Positions 1 through 7,658 of a stretch of 64,000 nt of DNA are shown piece after piece. Source of the stretch: CAXXOK01 sp963664595 (lineage in GTDB: Bacteria > Bacillota > Clostridia > Christensenellales > Aristaeellaceae); the NCBI GenBank assembly GCA_963664595.2, contig CAXXOK010000010.1:1361205-1425204 (forward strand), written 5' to 3'. Each line of letters starts with the position of its first letter. Position 1 is the stretch's first letter. Made by a program: the position numbers and the translations under genes. The notes beneath the pieces were generated by a model. It was given only the letters and a program-made list of their open reading frames with translations. It did no database searches and was not told the origin of the DNA.

Positions 1-71
1 ACAAAGACGAACACAGAAACGTAAAAGCCAAATGCTTTACCCTTGAAGAAATTCTTAATCTCCAATTTCAT
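1..71 (-). CDS. N-terminus of an unidentified protein, cut by window edge
   Basis: The complement of 1-71 starts with ATG (69-71) preceded by a strong AGGAGG a few bases upstream. It reads MKLEIKNFFKGKAFGFY and then enters a hydrophobic stretch (VSVFVF) before the window ends. The basic, then hydrophobic start suggests a first membrane segment, so an inner-membrane protein is likely. Only 23 codons are visible, so no family can be named. It is the only gene entering from the left edge. Confidence 0.6.
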   Translation of the reverse strand, partial: MKLEIKNFFKGKAFGFYVSVFVF

Positions 72-85
72 TATCCTCCTCATTG

Positions 86-576
86 TGTACTTTACTCTCC
101 GGAGCATCCAGATCTGTTGAAGCACGTCTCATGATACGGTCGTTTTGCGCATGAAAATAATCGGCTCCTCTCTTTGTATGTTTATATGGGATAAATTCCC
201 AAATCTATAAAAAGTTTAACATAGATTTCGCCAAACATTTGTCAATCGACGTGAACGGCTATGTATATGTCGCGTAATCGCAATATGATCATCAAACGGC
301 TATATTATGGAGTAAACTTTGTAAGCTGCCACGAGCATAAGTTAGTGTCAGCAATCTGATGTGCTCACAACTTATTGATATTGCTCTTAGGTACTAATAT
401 CTTATACTTGCCTTTTCGATTATATCGTTTTCTGTTAGCTGGAATTTCATTCCGTATCGCAGTGTATTGGATAGAACTGCAGAAACGTTTATGTTTAAGG
501 GATTCCCTTGTATCAACTTCCTGCCATATCCAAGCGCCTATTGTTATGAAAACATTGTGTGATCCACCGCGACCAC
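86..576. other. AT-rich gap without a convincing gene
   Basis: This stretch is AT-rich compared with the rest of the window. The only open frame of note (375-623, plus) has no ribosome binding site, reads through the terminator at 577-606 and resembles no family I know, so I do not call it. Promoter elements for the minus-strand gene at the left edge should lie here, but I see no convincing -35/-10 pair. Confidence 0.5.
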
Positions 577-606
577 AAAAAAACGGCCATCTCTGGCCGT
601 TTTTTT
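577..606. terminator. Bidirectional intrinsic terminator
   Basis: A compact hairpin has arms ACGGCCA and TGGCCGT around a four-base loop. It is preceded by seven A and followed by seven T, so it can work on both strands. It separates the AT-rich gap from the minus-strand FMN reductase region. Confidence 0.8.
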
Positions 607-650
607 CTGTGTCTAATGACTAATGAAGTAATGCAATAAAACGGTTGAAA

Positions 651-854
651 CTAGCCCCAATTCGCACCAAACCGGGCGCGAACAAGATGATCGCTACAGG
701 CCACTATGTGCTTATCTTGTATATAGGACATTGTCATATCACCTATCTTAGAGGTGGCATGACGAGCACAAAACCATTGCCATAGTACCTGCCATGTTTC
801 CGCTTCAACAAAATCCGCAGGAGAAAAACCGTAGAACCTTCGTCCTGATTTCAA
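651..854 (-). CDS. Small ORF of unknown function, possibly a remnant
   Basis: A 67-codon open frame lies 12 bp downstream of the FMN reductase on the same strand. It starts with TTG and has no good ribosome binding site. The residues (many W, F, H and C) do not match a family I know and I see no signal peptide or membrane segment. It may be the tail of a decayed gene, since the frame stays open a little upstream of the start, or it may be spurious. It sits in the AT-rich left end beside a decayed FRG gene. Confidence 0.25.
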   Translation of the reverse strand: MKSGRRFYGFSPADFVEAETWQVLWQWFCARHATSKIGDMTMSYIQDKHIVACSDHLVRARFGANWG

Positions 855-866
855 TCGGCTAGTGCC

Positions 867-1427
867 TTACTTACCCGCGTCTATCACAGAAACCCATTTC
901 ACAAGAGCTTCTTGATATTGCTTTAGGAAGTCCTTGAGGCTGTCATCCGCCACGATGCCATTGGCATCCAGCGAAGCCCTGATGTTGCCAATGTAGGCTT
1001 CCGGCTGTTGCAGGATGGGTATATTCAGAAACGTGAGCACCTGCCGCAGTTGGTGATTGGCGCCAAAGCCGCCCAGCGCGCCGGGGGATACACTGATCAC
1101 ACCACCGGGCTTTCCATTCCATGCGTTGGCACCATAGGGGCGGGATGCCACATCCAGCGCGTTTTTGAGTGCGGCGGGGAAGGAGCGGTTATGCTCCGGT
1201 GTTACAAACAGCAGACCATCCAGCGAATTTACTCTCTCACGGAATGTAACCCATTCCACAGGCGGCGTGCCATCCAGATCCTGATTGTACATCGATAATT
1301 GATTGATCTCAACAATCTTGAATTCCACATCTTGGGGCGCGTTGGAAACAAAATAGTTAGCCACAGAACGGCTGAAAGCGTCTTTGCGCAGGCTGCCGAT
1401 AAAAACACCAATCGTATATTTACTCAT
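867..1427 (-). CDS. NADPH-dependent FMN reductase family protein
   Basis: This 186-residue flavodoxin-like protein belongs to the NADPH-dependent FMN reductase group (quinone, chromate or azo reductases that carry FMN and transfer hydride from NAD(P)H). The N-terminal phosphate-binding loop GSLRKDAFSR (about residues 11-20) and the family signature TPEHNRSFPAALKNALD (about 76-92), followed by a glycine-rich segment with GGFGAN, are visible. Length fits the family. The ATG is preceded by AGGAGG (complement of 1435-1440) at 7 bases, so the start is firm. It stands alone in AT-rich DNA. Substrate cannot be told; a role in redox stress or quinone detoxification is inference. Confidence 0.88.
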   Translation of the reverse strand: MSKYTIGVFIGSLRKDAFSRSVANYFVSNAPQDVEFKIVEINQLSMYNQDLDGTPPVEWVTFRERVNSLDGLLFVTPEHNRSFPAALKNALDVASRPYGANAWNGKPGGVISVSPGALGGFGANHQLRQVLTFLNIPILQQPEAYIGNIRASLDANGIVADDSLKDFLKQYQEALVKWVSVIDAGK

Positions 1428-1499
1428 TAGAAAACCTCCTGGTTATTCAAAAGTTTCATATAATACTATGTTACATTTCGCTCAGGCTGAAACCATCAA

Positions 1500-2324
1500 T
1501 TGGTAACGGTCAATTCATTGAGACCTCGTTGGCGAGGGCGATGTTGGTCACGTGCATTCGCCGTAGTAATGGTTTTCAGCGTATTGGCTGCTCCTTTTAA
1601 GCCCGCTCTTGTACGAAATCGTACTCTGTATTTACAAAACTGTTGTGTGTTAACCCTTTTAACTGCTGGCTTTCTTTACAGACGCAATTACTGCCTTAAG
1701 GAACTGTTTGAAGATAGGATTAAAAAAAACGGATAAGGAAAGCGTTTCTGATGAGGAAGGATGTAATGTACGACTAGCAGACTTGACTGGTCAAAGAATA
1801 TTCTTGTTGCTCTATATTTTGCGGCATCTGGCGCTGCGGGAATTTTAGATAAGGATCCTAGCAAGATTGATGATAACATAGTTGTTTGGATTTTGAGAAC
1901 GAATAATTTTACACCACAGATGGAAAGGTTACGTAGTGCTCTGGATATAAGGCTAGTTACACCGGCATATGCAGATAACCCAAACTTGTTTGCGCAGAAA
2001 GGGGTTATGTCCTATATTCCAATTACAAGAAATGAGTTTAACAGGAAGATTGATCGTAAACCTTTGGATGAGCAAATCCGCGCGTGTTATTCCGATCATA
2101 AACTAATGTATCCAATACTTGTGAAAGCAACTATTCCTTTTAAGAATCATAAACATACTCTACAGATGCTTGATAATTTTAGAATTAATGCATCGTCTAT
2201 CTATCCTGGTTATGGTAGTGTTTTCCAAAAGATAATGGAAGACCAATTCACCAATCAAGATTGGCCTTCATTCAATATGCTCAAAGGACAAAGCATAATG
2301 CTTACAAGGGCAAACAATACTTGA
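1500..2324 (+). pseudogene. Decayed FRG-domain gene
   Basis: The frame from about 1758 to 2324 reads LDWSKNILVALYFAASG, then PNLFAQKGVMSYI, then a helical end (LQMLDNFRINASSIYPGYG). These match the order of the FRG domain: R-L-DW/T near the N-terminus, an aQ.G.f motif, and a final segment with a conserved phenylalanine- and isoleucine-rich helix. Upstream, FKPALVRNR near 1595-1621 resembles the N-terminal FRG motif. Between them the frame holds four stops (1734-1757) and part of the coding sense moves to the +1 frame (LKKTDKESVSDEEG then RLADLT). No intact start or ribosome binding site remains. FRG proteins are accessory and often occur in defence or mobile regions; their biochemical role is poorly known. 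AT-rich composition fits transfer. Confidence 0.65.
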
Positions 2325-2497
2325 ATGTACACAGCAAGTACTGTAACGAAGCTTTGTTCTTTCGTGTACATAGAATATCTCTTTATTGTCTATATGAAAC
2401 CTCCATGTAATCTGACCCTTTTTTTGACCCTCGATAATGGCAAAATCAAGGTCAATCAGTTCCCAAATAGGGTATGATAGTGCGCATCCCCGAAAAG

Positions 2498-2534
2498 AAA
2501 AATCGCTTGAAACCTTATATTTCAAGCGATTTTC
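2498..2534. terminator. Terminator of the tRNA-Thr/tRNA-Pro unit
   Basis: Arms AATCGCTTGAAA and TTTCAAGCGATT enclose a 7-base loop. On the minus strand the stem is followed by TTTTTCTTTTC, directly after the CCA end of tRNA-Pro. It could also end transcripts from the decayed FRG gene on the plus strand. Confidence 0.8.
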
Positions 2535-2536
2535 TG

Positions 2537-2613
2537 TGGTCGAGGTGACAGGATTTGAACCTGCGACCTTTTGGTCCCGAACCAAACGCGCTACCAAACT
2601 GCGCTACACCTCG
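2537..2613 (-). tRNA. tRNA-Pro (CGG)
   Basis: A complete cloverleaf on the minus strand: acceptor stem CGAGGTG/CACCTCG, anticodon loop TTCGGGA giving anticodon CGG, T-arm GGTTCAAATCC, discriminator A and encoded CCA. It reads the CCG proline codon. It lies 3 bp downstream of tRNA-Thr in the same unit. Confidence 0.95.
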
Positions 2614-2616
2614 CCA

Positions 2617-2692
2617 TGGAGCCAATAAAGGGACTCGAACCCTTGACCTGCGGTTTACGAAACCGCTGCTCTACCAGCTGAGCTATATTGGC
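2617..2692 (-). tRNA. tRNA-Thr (CGT)
   Basis: A complete cloverleaf on the minus strand: acceptor stem GCCAATA/TATTGGC, anticodon loop TTCGTAA giving anticodon CGT, T-arm GGTTCGAGTCC, discriminator T and encoded CCA. It is the first gene of a two-tRNA transcript with tRNA-Pro. Confidence 0.95.
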
Positions 2693-2705
2693 GTTAGCGA
2701 AGGCT

Positions 2706-2734
2706 ATTATAGCAAATGAAGGCCAATCTGTCTA
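2706..2734 (-). promoter_or_regulatory. Promoter of the tRNA-Thr/Pro unit
   Basis: On the minus strand TAGACA (complement of 2729-2734) and TATAAT (complement of 2706-2711) are 17 bases apart, a near-consensus housekeeping promoter. It lies just upstream of tRNA-Thr. Confidence 0.75.
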
Positions 2735-2801
2735 GGCATTGGGCAAAAAAGTTTTTGAGCTGGTAAATTTTAAAATTACAGAAATTGGTTGCATATAGAT
2801 A

Positions 2802-2830
2802 TTGACAGTCTGCGGATCCTGTAGTATGAT
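2802..2830 (+). promoter_or_regulatory. Promoter of the tRNA-fMet/Met unit
   Basis: TTGACA (2802-2807) and TATGAT (2825-2830) are separated by exactly 17 bases. Transcription would start about 7 bases later and reach tRNA-fMet at 2859. Confidence 0.85.
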
Positions 2831-2858
2831 AATCATCGCCGCTTGTAAAGGCAATTGT

Positions 2859-2935
<77 letters not shown>

Positions 2936-2938
2936 TTT

Positions 2939-3015
2939 GGCGGCGTAGCTCAGCTGGCTAGAGCATTCGGTTCATACCCGGAGTGTCGAGAGTTCGAATC
3001 TCCCCGCCGCTACCA
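2939..3015 (+). tRNA. Elongator tRNA-Met (CAT)
   Basis: A 77-base cloverleaf with anticodon loop TTCATAC (CAT), discriminator A and encoded CCA. The sequence pattern fits clostridial elongator tRNA-Met rather than the CAT-bearing tRNA-Ile. The T-stem GAGAG/CTCCC contains one A-C mismatch (pair 50-64) and the first acceptor pair is G-T. It shares its transcript with tRNA-fMet. Confidence 0.92.
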
Positions 3016-3024
3016 CAGCAGATG

Positions 3025-3064
3025 CCATCTATTGATCAGAGGATCGATAGGTGGTTTTTGTTTT
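3025..3064 (+). terminator. Terminator of the tRNA-fMet/Met unit
   Basis: A 13-pair stem (3025-3037 with 3042-3054, including some G-T pairs) is followed by TTTTTGTTTT, 10 bases after tRNA-Met. Confidence 0.85.
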
Positions 3065-3069
3065 ATCTG

Positions 3070-3097
3070 TGAACCTTTTCCGTTGCTTCCGCGTTAA
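3070..3097 (+). promoter_or_regulatory. Possible ECF-type promoter of the sigma factor operon
   Basis: TGAACC (3070-3075) and CGTTAA (3092-3097) are 16 bases apart. This resembles promoters read by ECF sigma factors (TGAAAC with N16 and CGT). Position 54 bases ahead of the sigma gene would fit autoregulation, which is common for such operons. The match is partial. Confidence 0.35.
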
Positions 3098-3150
3098 TAG
3101 GGTGAAGATTGGCTGCAGCAAATCCGTACTAACGACGATGGAGAATGAGC

Positions 3151-3627
3151 ATGGTAGACGAACAGACTTTTATTGCAGAAGTACAGGCCATGGAGCGTAC
3201 GCTGTACCGCGTAGCCCGCAGCTATCTGCCGGGCTGGGAGCAATGCGCCGACGCGGTGCAGGAAGCGTTGTCCAAGGCGTGGGCCAAACGGAGCACAACC
3301 AACCCCGAATACTTCCGCGCCTGGCTTACACGCATTGTAATCAACGAATGCCACAACATCAGCCGGCGCAGGAAACGGGTTCTGCCCGCAGCGGAGGTTC
3401 ATCCGCCTGCCTGCGCGTCAATGGATCCCGTAGGCCCGCTGCGTGAATGCCTGACAGCGCTGCCTGAAAAGCTGCGAACCCCGCTGCTGCTCCATTACCT
3501 GGAAGGCTTCCCGCTTACAGATGTCGCCCGGATTTTGCGGCTGCCCGAGGGCACGGTGAAATCCCGCCTGTTTTCGGCGCGGAAAGCCTTGAAGCTCCAA
3601 TTGGAAGAGGAGGAGAACGATCTGTGA
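3151..3627 (+). CDS. ECF-type RNA polymerase sigma factor
   Basis: A 158-residue sigma-70 family protein of the extracytoplasmic-function group. Sigma region 2 is visible around residues 14-55 (YRVARSYLPGWEQCADAVQE, then KAWAK) and region 4, the -35 binding helix-turn-helix, near the end (LTDVARILRLPEGTVKSRLF, then SARKAL). I choose ATG at 3151 because GGAG (3140-3143) lies 7 bases upstream; an in-frame ATG at 3145 is too close. The stop overlaps the GTG/ATG region of the next gene, which encodes a membrane protein resembling an anti-sigma factor. The trio with the secreted protein at 4325 suggests a cell-envelope stress response (inference). Confidence 0.9.
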   Translation: MVDEQTFIAEVQAMERTLYRVARSYLPGWEQCADAVQEALSKAWAKRSTTNPEYFRAWLTRIVINECHNISRRRKRVLPAAEVHPPACASMDPVGPLRECLTALPEKLRTPLLLHYLEGFPLTDVARILRLPEGTVKSRLFSARKALKLQLEEEENDL

Positions 3628-4328
3628 AATCCATGAACGATCCTTTTGAGCCTACACCGGAAGGGTTTCACCGGCGCATTGAGCAAAAGCTCAACGAATT
3701 GCAGCGGGCGCATGCCCCTGTACCCAGGCCACACCGCCTGGCAACCGTACTCGCTCTTTGTGTTGTGCTGCTGTGCGGCACGGCGCTGGCGCTGCGCCCC
3801 TTCGGCGTACTGGATTTCCTGACGGCCCGCTTTGAAAACAGCGTGTCCATCTCCGGGGAAGCCGTTGTAATCCCCACTGCCCAAAGCTGCGACAGCCAGC
3901 TTCTGGCCGCACAGGTACAGGATGCCTGCTGGGACGGCGTCACCCTGTCCGTCAGCGTGTCCGTCCGTCCCCTTAAGGAGTACGCTCTCTGCATGGAAAC
4001 TGAAATCGGCGCTGATGGCGAGACTTACAACCGTATCTGGCGCAATGGTGAAAGCCAATTGCTGGAGGACTGGCTGGCCGGGCGGGAGGCCATGATGCTG
4101 TTCCTGCCGGAGATGACCCTCAACGGCGTTCGCGTCTCCACTGATTGGGATTGGGTGTCGGATGAGCAGGGAGAAACCCTGTTGTTGCAGGTCCCGGCCG
4201 ATGATATGGTGCATGAAACTGAGCTTTCAATCCCTTTACGCAGCGTGCTGCTCTCCACTGGCGCACAGGAGCAGGCAACGCTTTACGCCACCTTGCCCGC
4301 CATGACTAAGGAGGAATATAAACCATGA
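3624..4328 (+). CDS. Putative membrane-anchored anti-sigma factor
   Basis: This 234-residue protein has a cytoplasmic N-terminus of about 38 residues rich in charged amino acids, a single membrane segment at about 39-57 (ATVLALCVVLLCGTALAL) and an outside domain of about 175 residues. This layout and its translational coupling to the ECF sigma gene (4-base overlap when the GTG at 3624 is used; an ATG follows at 3633) are what is expected of an anti-sigma factor. The outer domain resembles the DUF4179-like region found in such proteins, but I see no decisive motif. No zinc-binding HxxxCxxC motif is present, so it is not a ZAS-type anti-sigma factor. Confidence 0.65.
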   Translation: MKSMNDPFEPTPEGFHRRIEQKLNELQRAHAPVPRPHRLATVLALCVVLLCGTALALRPFGVLDFLTARFENSVSISGEAVVIPTAQSCDSQLLAAQVQDACWDGVTLSVSVSVRPLKEYALCMETEIGADGETYNRIWRNGESQLLEDWLAGREAMMLFLPEMTLNGVRVSTDWDWVSDEQGETLLLQVPADDMVHETELSIPLRSVLLSTGAQEQATLYATLPAMTKEEYKP

Positions 4329-5455
4329 AACGGTTTCTGATGGGTGTTCTGATGATTGCTCTATTGCTTGGTTCTTTACCCGCCGCGTTTGCCGAACCGC
4401 TGTGCGACGCAAGCGAGGTGGATCTCTCCGGGGTCCGTGAAATCGGGGGACGGCTCGTGGGCGAAATCCGCATACCGGATGGATTGCTGGGCGGACGGCT
4501 GCTGATTGATTGCCTCGTACCGGAAGGCTTTGCACAGGAGCAGAGCCAAACGCTGACCGTGGCCTACCGGAAAATCAGCAAGAAGGAGATGACCGCCGCC
4601 TTGCGGGCCATCGGACAGACCCTTGCTTCGGACTCTGTCTACGTCTTCAACGGCAATCCTCAGACCAGCGCCGAGTACGCGCCGCTTTCCTGCGGAGATC
4701 CCGGTTACTATTTCAAAGGGCAGCTGATGAACGCCGCTGCCTCCGCCGATCCGGCGTATGATGCGCAGTACGCGCAGGCAAAGGCCATTGTGCGCGAATT
4801 GCTTGCACAGCTGGGCGGTACCACTTACGACGATCTGCTGCACGCCATGCGTCTGGACGCAGAGCACAGCGACCTGTGCTCCTCTACCGCTGATTCCAGC
4901 GGCGGCTCCTGGAAAACCGCGCTGGTCGAATCCTTTGCCCGGATGCAGGAGAAATATAATCTGACACCGGACACCCTGACAATGGTCAGCGGCTTGTACG
5001 ATCTGTATGGTCTCCCGGTCATGAGCCAGATACAGTGGACCGAAGGCCGAGACAGGGTAGGCGCAGAGACTGCCTATTTCGCAGCCGTACATGACGGCGG
5101 CATTCTTCAATACTGTAAGGTGGAGTGCCTTCCCATGATTACCGCCGAGGATCCTGTGTCCATTCCAGCCCGCAGCTGGCAGGAGCTGCTGTCGGGCTGT
5201 GTAGCCAACAATTGGTGTTTGTCCAATGCTCGCGGTGAAGACTACATTTTTGTGGATATCCACGGCCAATCCATTACCGAGTACGCAACGTATGCCGTGA
5301 TCACTGAGCTGCATCCCTGCTGGGTCGGCAACGGGCCCCATACGTTGGTACCGGGTTATTACCTGAACATTGAAGATCGCGTTGCAAATGACAATACCCT
5401 GAAAGATGTCCTGGATACCATCGGTGATGCGGAAACCCTGACCCGCTTCAACTGA
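4325..5455 (+). CDS. Secreted protein of the ECF sigma operon, function unknown
   Basis: The 376-residue protein begins with a clear signal peptide (MKRFLMGVLMIALLLGSLPA, cleavage likely after AFA at about residue 23). The mature part has no recognisable catalytic motif or repeats. Its ATG overlaps the stop of the anti-sigma gene by 4 bases, so it is translationally coupled and the third gene of the sigma operon. It could be the ligand-sensing or effector member of the cassette, but that is inferred only from position. A strong terminator follows at 5482. Confidence 0.7.
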   Translation: MKRFLMGVLMIALLLGSLPAAFAEPLCDASEVDLSGVREIGGRLVGEIRIPDGLLGGRLLIDCLVPEGFAQEQSQTLTVAYRKISKKEMTAALRAIGQTLASDSVYVFNGNPQTSAEYAPLSCGDPGYYFKGQLMNAAASADPAYDAQYAQAKAIVRELLAQLGGTTYDDLLHAMRLDAEHSDLCSSTADSSGGSWKTALVESFARMQEKYNLTPDTLTMVSGLYDLYGLPVMSQIQWTEGRDRVGAETAYFAAVHDGGILQYCKVECLPMITAEDPVSIPARSWQELLSGCVANNWCLSNARGEDYIFVDIHGQSITEYATYAVITELHPCWVGNGPHTLVPGYYLNIEDRVANDNTLKDVLDTIGDAETLTRFN

Positions 5456-5481
5456 TGCGGCATTGAAACCCCATGGATCAA

Positions 5482-5515
5482 CCGTCTGCCGAATGCTTTT
5501 TCGGCAGACGGTTTT
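5482..5515 (+). terminator. Terminator of the ECF sigma operon
   Basis: Arms CCGTCTGCCGA and TCGGCAGACGG enclose an 8-base loop and are followed by TTTTC, 26 bp after the stop of the secreted protein. Confidence 0.85.
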
Positions 5516-5561
5516 CTGGTATACTATTGGTAAGCCTAAAAATCCGGAAAGAAGGATCGCC

Positions 5562-5957
5562 ATGAGATTGGGAGCCACCCTATATATCCAAAACACTCAG
5601 GAAGCCGTTCCCTTTTATCAGGATGCGTTCGGCCTGGCGCTCGGGTACAACGAAAAGAACCCGGACGGCACTTATCTCCACGCCGCTCTTACGAAGGATG
5701 GAGAGGAGATCTTCTGCGTCAGCGAATCCACAAACGCTTCGTTTGTACGGATCATGCTCCATTCCTCCCTGAAGGATGCCCGCCCCACGATGAGCTACGG
5801 GCTGAATTTTGCGGCCGATGAGGATGTAAAGCATGCCTATGACCAACTTCGCCGGGAAGGCACGGTAATGCTGCCCATCGGTTCCCTGCCGTGGAGTGCC
5901 TGCTGCGCGGAAATAATAGACAAATATGGGGTCTATTGGTACCTCACCATATCGTAA
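5562..5957 (+). CDS. VOC family (glyoxalase/bleomycin-resistance fold) protein
   Basis: A 131-residue single-domain protein of the vicinal oxygen chelate superfamily, PhnB/3-demethylubiquinone methyltransferase-like subgroup. Evidence is the opening LGATLYIQNTQEAVPFYQDA, the central acid EEIF and the closing DKYGVYWYLTI, the typical order of the two beta-alpha-beta-beta-beta units. ATG at 5562 has GAAGG just upstream; the open frame continues further upstream through the terminator hairpin, which is why the longer start is rejected. Substrate is unknown. It stands alone between two terminators. Confidence 0.8.
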   Translation: MRLGATLYIQNTQEAVPFYQDAFGLALGYNEKNPDGTYLHAALTKDGEEIFCVSESTNASFVRIMLHSSLKDARPTMSYGLNFAADEDVKHAYDQLRREGTVMLPIGSLPWSACCAEIIDKYGVYWYLTIS

Positions 5958-5972
5958 TAAAGCAGAAACCAG

Positions 5973-6012
5973 TCAACGCCCCTCCGCCGTATCGGCCGCG
6001 GAGGGGCGTTGA
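5973..6012. terminator. Bidirectional terminator between convergent genes
   Basis: Arms TCAACGCCCCTCCGC and GCGGAGGGGCGTTGA form a 15-pair stem with a 10-base loop. It lies between the VOC gene (plus) and the secreted protein gene (minus), which converge here. T-rich bases follow on the plus side only weakly. Confidence 0.75.
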
Positions 6013-6043
6013 TTCTCTTCCTTTGTTGGGTTACCCCATCGGT

Positions 6044-7642
6044 TTACGGAAGCACGGCGTCCATATCATCAATGCGGGAATACAGCGACAGCAGGAAGGC
6101 GATATCCGCAATCCCGTCCGCACTCAGGCCGTTTTCAGCTTCGTACAGTGCCACAGCCTGTTTCGTCGCCTCATCATAGGTTCCGGTCGCAGACGTATGC
6201 ATGTAGCCCGTTTGGAATAGCCACTGCTGCAACAGTGTTACCGCGTCGCCGGTCATGGCTTCCTTCAGCTCGGCCATCGGCTCCAGCAGCGGGGCCGCCA
6301 GCGAATCGTAATCGCTTTTGCCAATCATGTAGCCGGTGCTCATCGCCTGCTTGTAATCATTGATCGCCAGCGCCCGGAACACCACGTTGCCGGTATCCAG
6401 ATATGCAAACCGATAGCACGCCGCGCGGATTTCCAGCTCGTACGGGTTCTGCCCCAAGGTATCAAACCGTTGGGTAATGGTTTGGGCAATCAGCCGGGCC
6501 GCGCGCCGGGTGTTGTTCAGGCTGTCCGCGGACAGGTCTTTGTTGCCGTACACGCCTGCGGGCAGGTAGGTCCGCCGCACCTCCACCAGATAGCCGTACT
6601 CCGTTTTGCCGCCCAGATCGGCGGGCAGAACGACAGGCACCGGGGAATCCGCGTCGCTCACGTTCCAGTCAAGAGGTTTAACAATCTCTTCCAGGGCGAT
6701 TTCGTCCATCCCCGGCACGGTCCGCTGCGCATCATACAGGTTGGAAAGCAGCTTTTCCGTCATCGCCATGCAGGGCTCCGCCGGGTTGATGCCGTACGGT
6801 TCTCCGCTCCAAAAGGTGTAAGGCACCAGTACCTGCACAACCAGATCGTCCTTGCGTGTAAGCAGCGCCGTATACAGCGCCGGATTGCCGTTCACACCCC
6901 GTACACCCATCAGCAGGGCTTCGTCTCCGATGCCGTCCATTGCCAGGGTAATGTGCATCACCGCCGCGCTCTTCAGCACATCGTACCGGGCCTTGCCTCC
7001 CTGCGGATCGGCAAACACCCAAACAGCGCCTGCGGCCGGGTCCGCCGCCGAACGAAGCGCGTAGCCCGCGCCGGTGCGGCTGCCGTCCGCCGCCGTGTAC
7101 TCGCTCGCGGCGTACAACAGCTCCTCCTGCGCCACCGGTAAAATTCCGGCTACGTCCGCGAGCGTCAGCATCTGCGGCACCTGCCAGCTGATCGGCCCCG
7201 CCTGTACCTCCAGCGCGGCCAGCTTGTCGTAATCTGCCTGTGCATAGGCTCCGCCGAGCTCCACCGTCTGCTTGTAATCCGCCAGCGCGGCCGCCCGCAG
7301 CGTTTCCTCTCCGCCGGACCGGAACAGCATATCGTTTGCGTACGCCCTGAGGTACAGCATGTACTGGTCCGGCGCCCCCGCCTGCTCCATCTTGGCGGTC
7401 GTCGCGCTAACAATCAGCGTCGCCGCCTTTGCGGCGTTGTCGCGGTTTTCCTGCGTATACTTCGCCGCGTCCTGAAACACCTTGGCCGGGAGATAGTTGT
7501 TTTTCAAGTCCATCAGATACCCATACAGGGTTTTGCCGCCCAGATCAGCCGGAAGCTCGTCCGGCACGGCAGCCTGCGCAAAGGCGGCGAGGGAAACGGA
7601 GCATACCATAAGTAAAAGCATAAGAAAAACCAATTTTTTCAT
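6044..7642 (-). CDS. Secreted protein with duplicated domain and peptidoglycan-binding-like end
   Basis: A 532-residue protein with a signal peptide (MKKLVFLMLLLMVCSVSLAA, cut near residue 24). Residues about 30-145 and 339-452 are an internal duplication: both open with LPADLGGKT-YGYL followed by YLPA-VY and end with DYKQ...DYDSLAA/DYDKLAA-type helices, suggesting two helical, TPR-like modules. The last 70 residues look like a PG_binding_1 domain (AVTLLQQWLFQTGYM, then TGTYDEATKQAVALYE, then GLSADGIAD). It probably acts in the cell wall. Ribosome binding site GGAG lies 9 bases before ATG. It is the downstream gene of a two-gene unit with the membrane protein at 7659, 16 bp apart. Confidence 0.75.
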   Translation of the reverse strand: MKKLVFLMLLLMVCSVSLAAFAQAAVPDELPADLGGKTLYGYLMDLKNNYLPAKVFQDAAKYTQENRDNAAKAATLIVSATTAKMEQAGAPDQYMLYLRAYANDMLFRSGGEETLRAAALADYKQTVELGGAYAQADYDKLAALEVQAGPISWQVPQMLTLADVAGILPVAQEELLYAASEYTAADGSRTGAGYALRSAADPAAGAVWVFADPQGGKARYDVLKSAAVMHITLAMDGIGDEALLMGVRGVNGNPALYTALLTRKDDLVVQVLVPYTFWSGEPYGINPAEPCMAMTEKLLSNLYDAQRTVPGMDEIALEEIVKPLDWNVSDADSPVPVVLPADLGGKTEYGYLVEVRRTYLPAGVYGNKDLSADSLNNTRRAARLIAQTITQRFDTLGQNPYELEIRAACYRFAYLDTGNVVFRALAINDYKQAMSTGYMIGKSDYDSLAAPLLEPMAELKEAMTGDAVTLLQQWLFQTGYMHTSATGTYDEATKQAVALYEAENGLSADGIADIAFLLSLYSRIDDMDAVLP

Positions 7643-7658
7643 ACGATGATCTCCTTCG

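Noticed and set aside
375..623. 82-codon open frame on the plus strand
   Set aside because: No ribosome binding site, runs through the terminator at 577-606, and no family resemblance.
2268..2597. 109-codon minus-strand frame covering tRNA-Pro
   Set aside because: The first part is just the translation of the tRNA gene (the VAGSNPVTS pattern known from tRNA misannotations).
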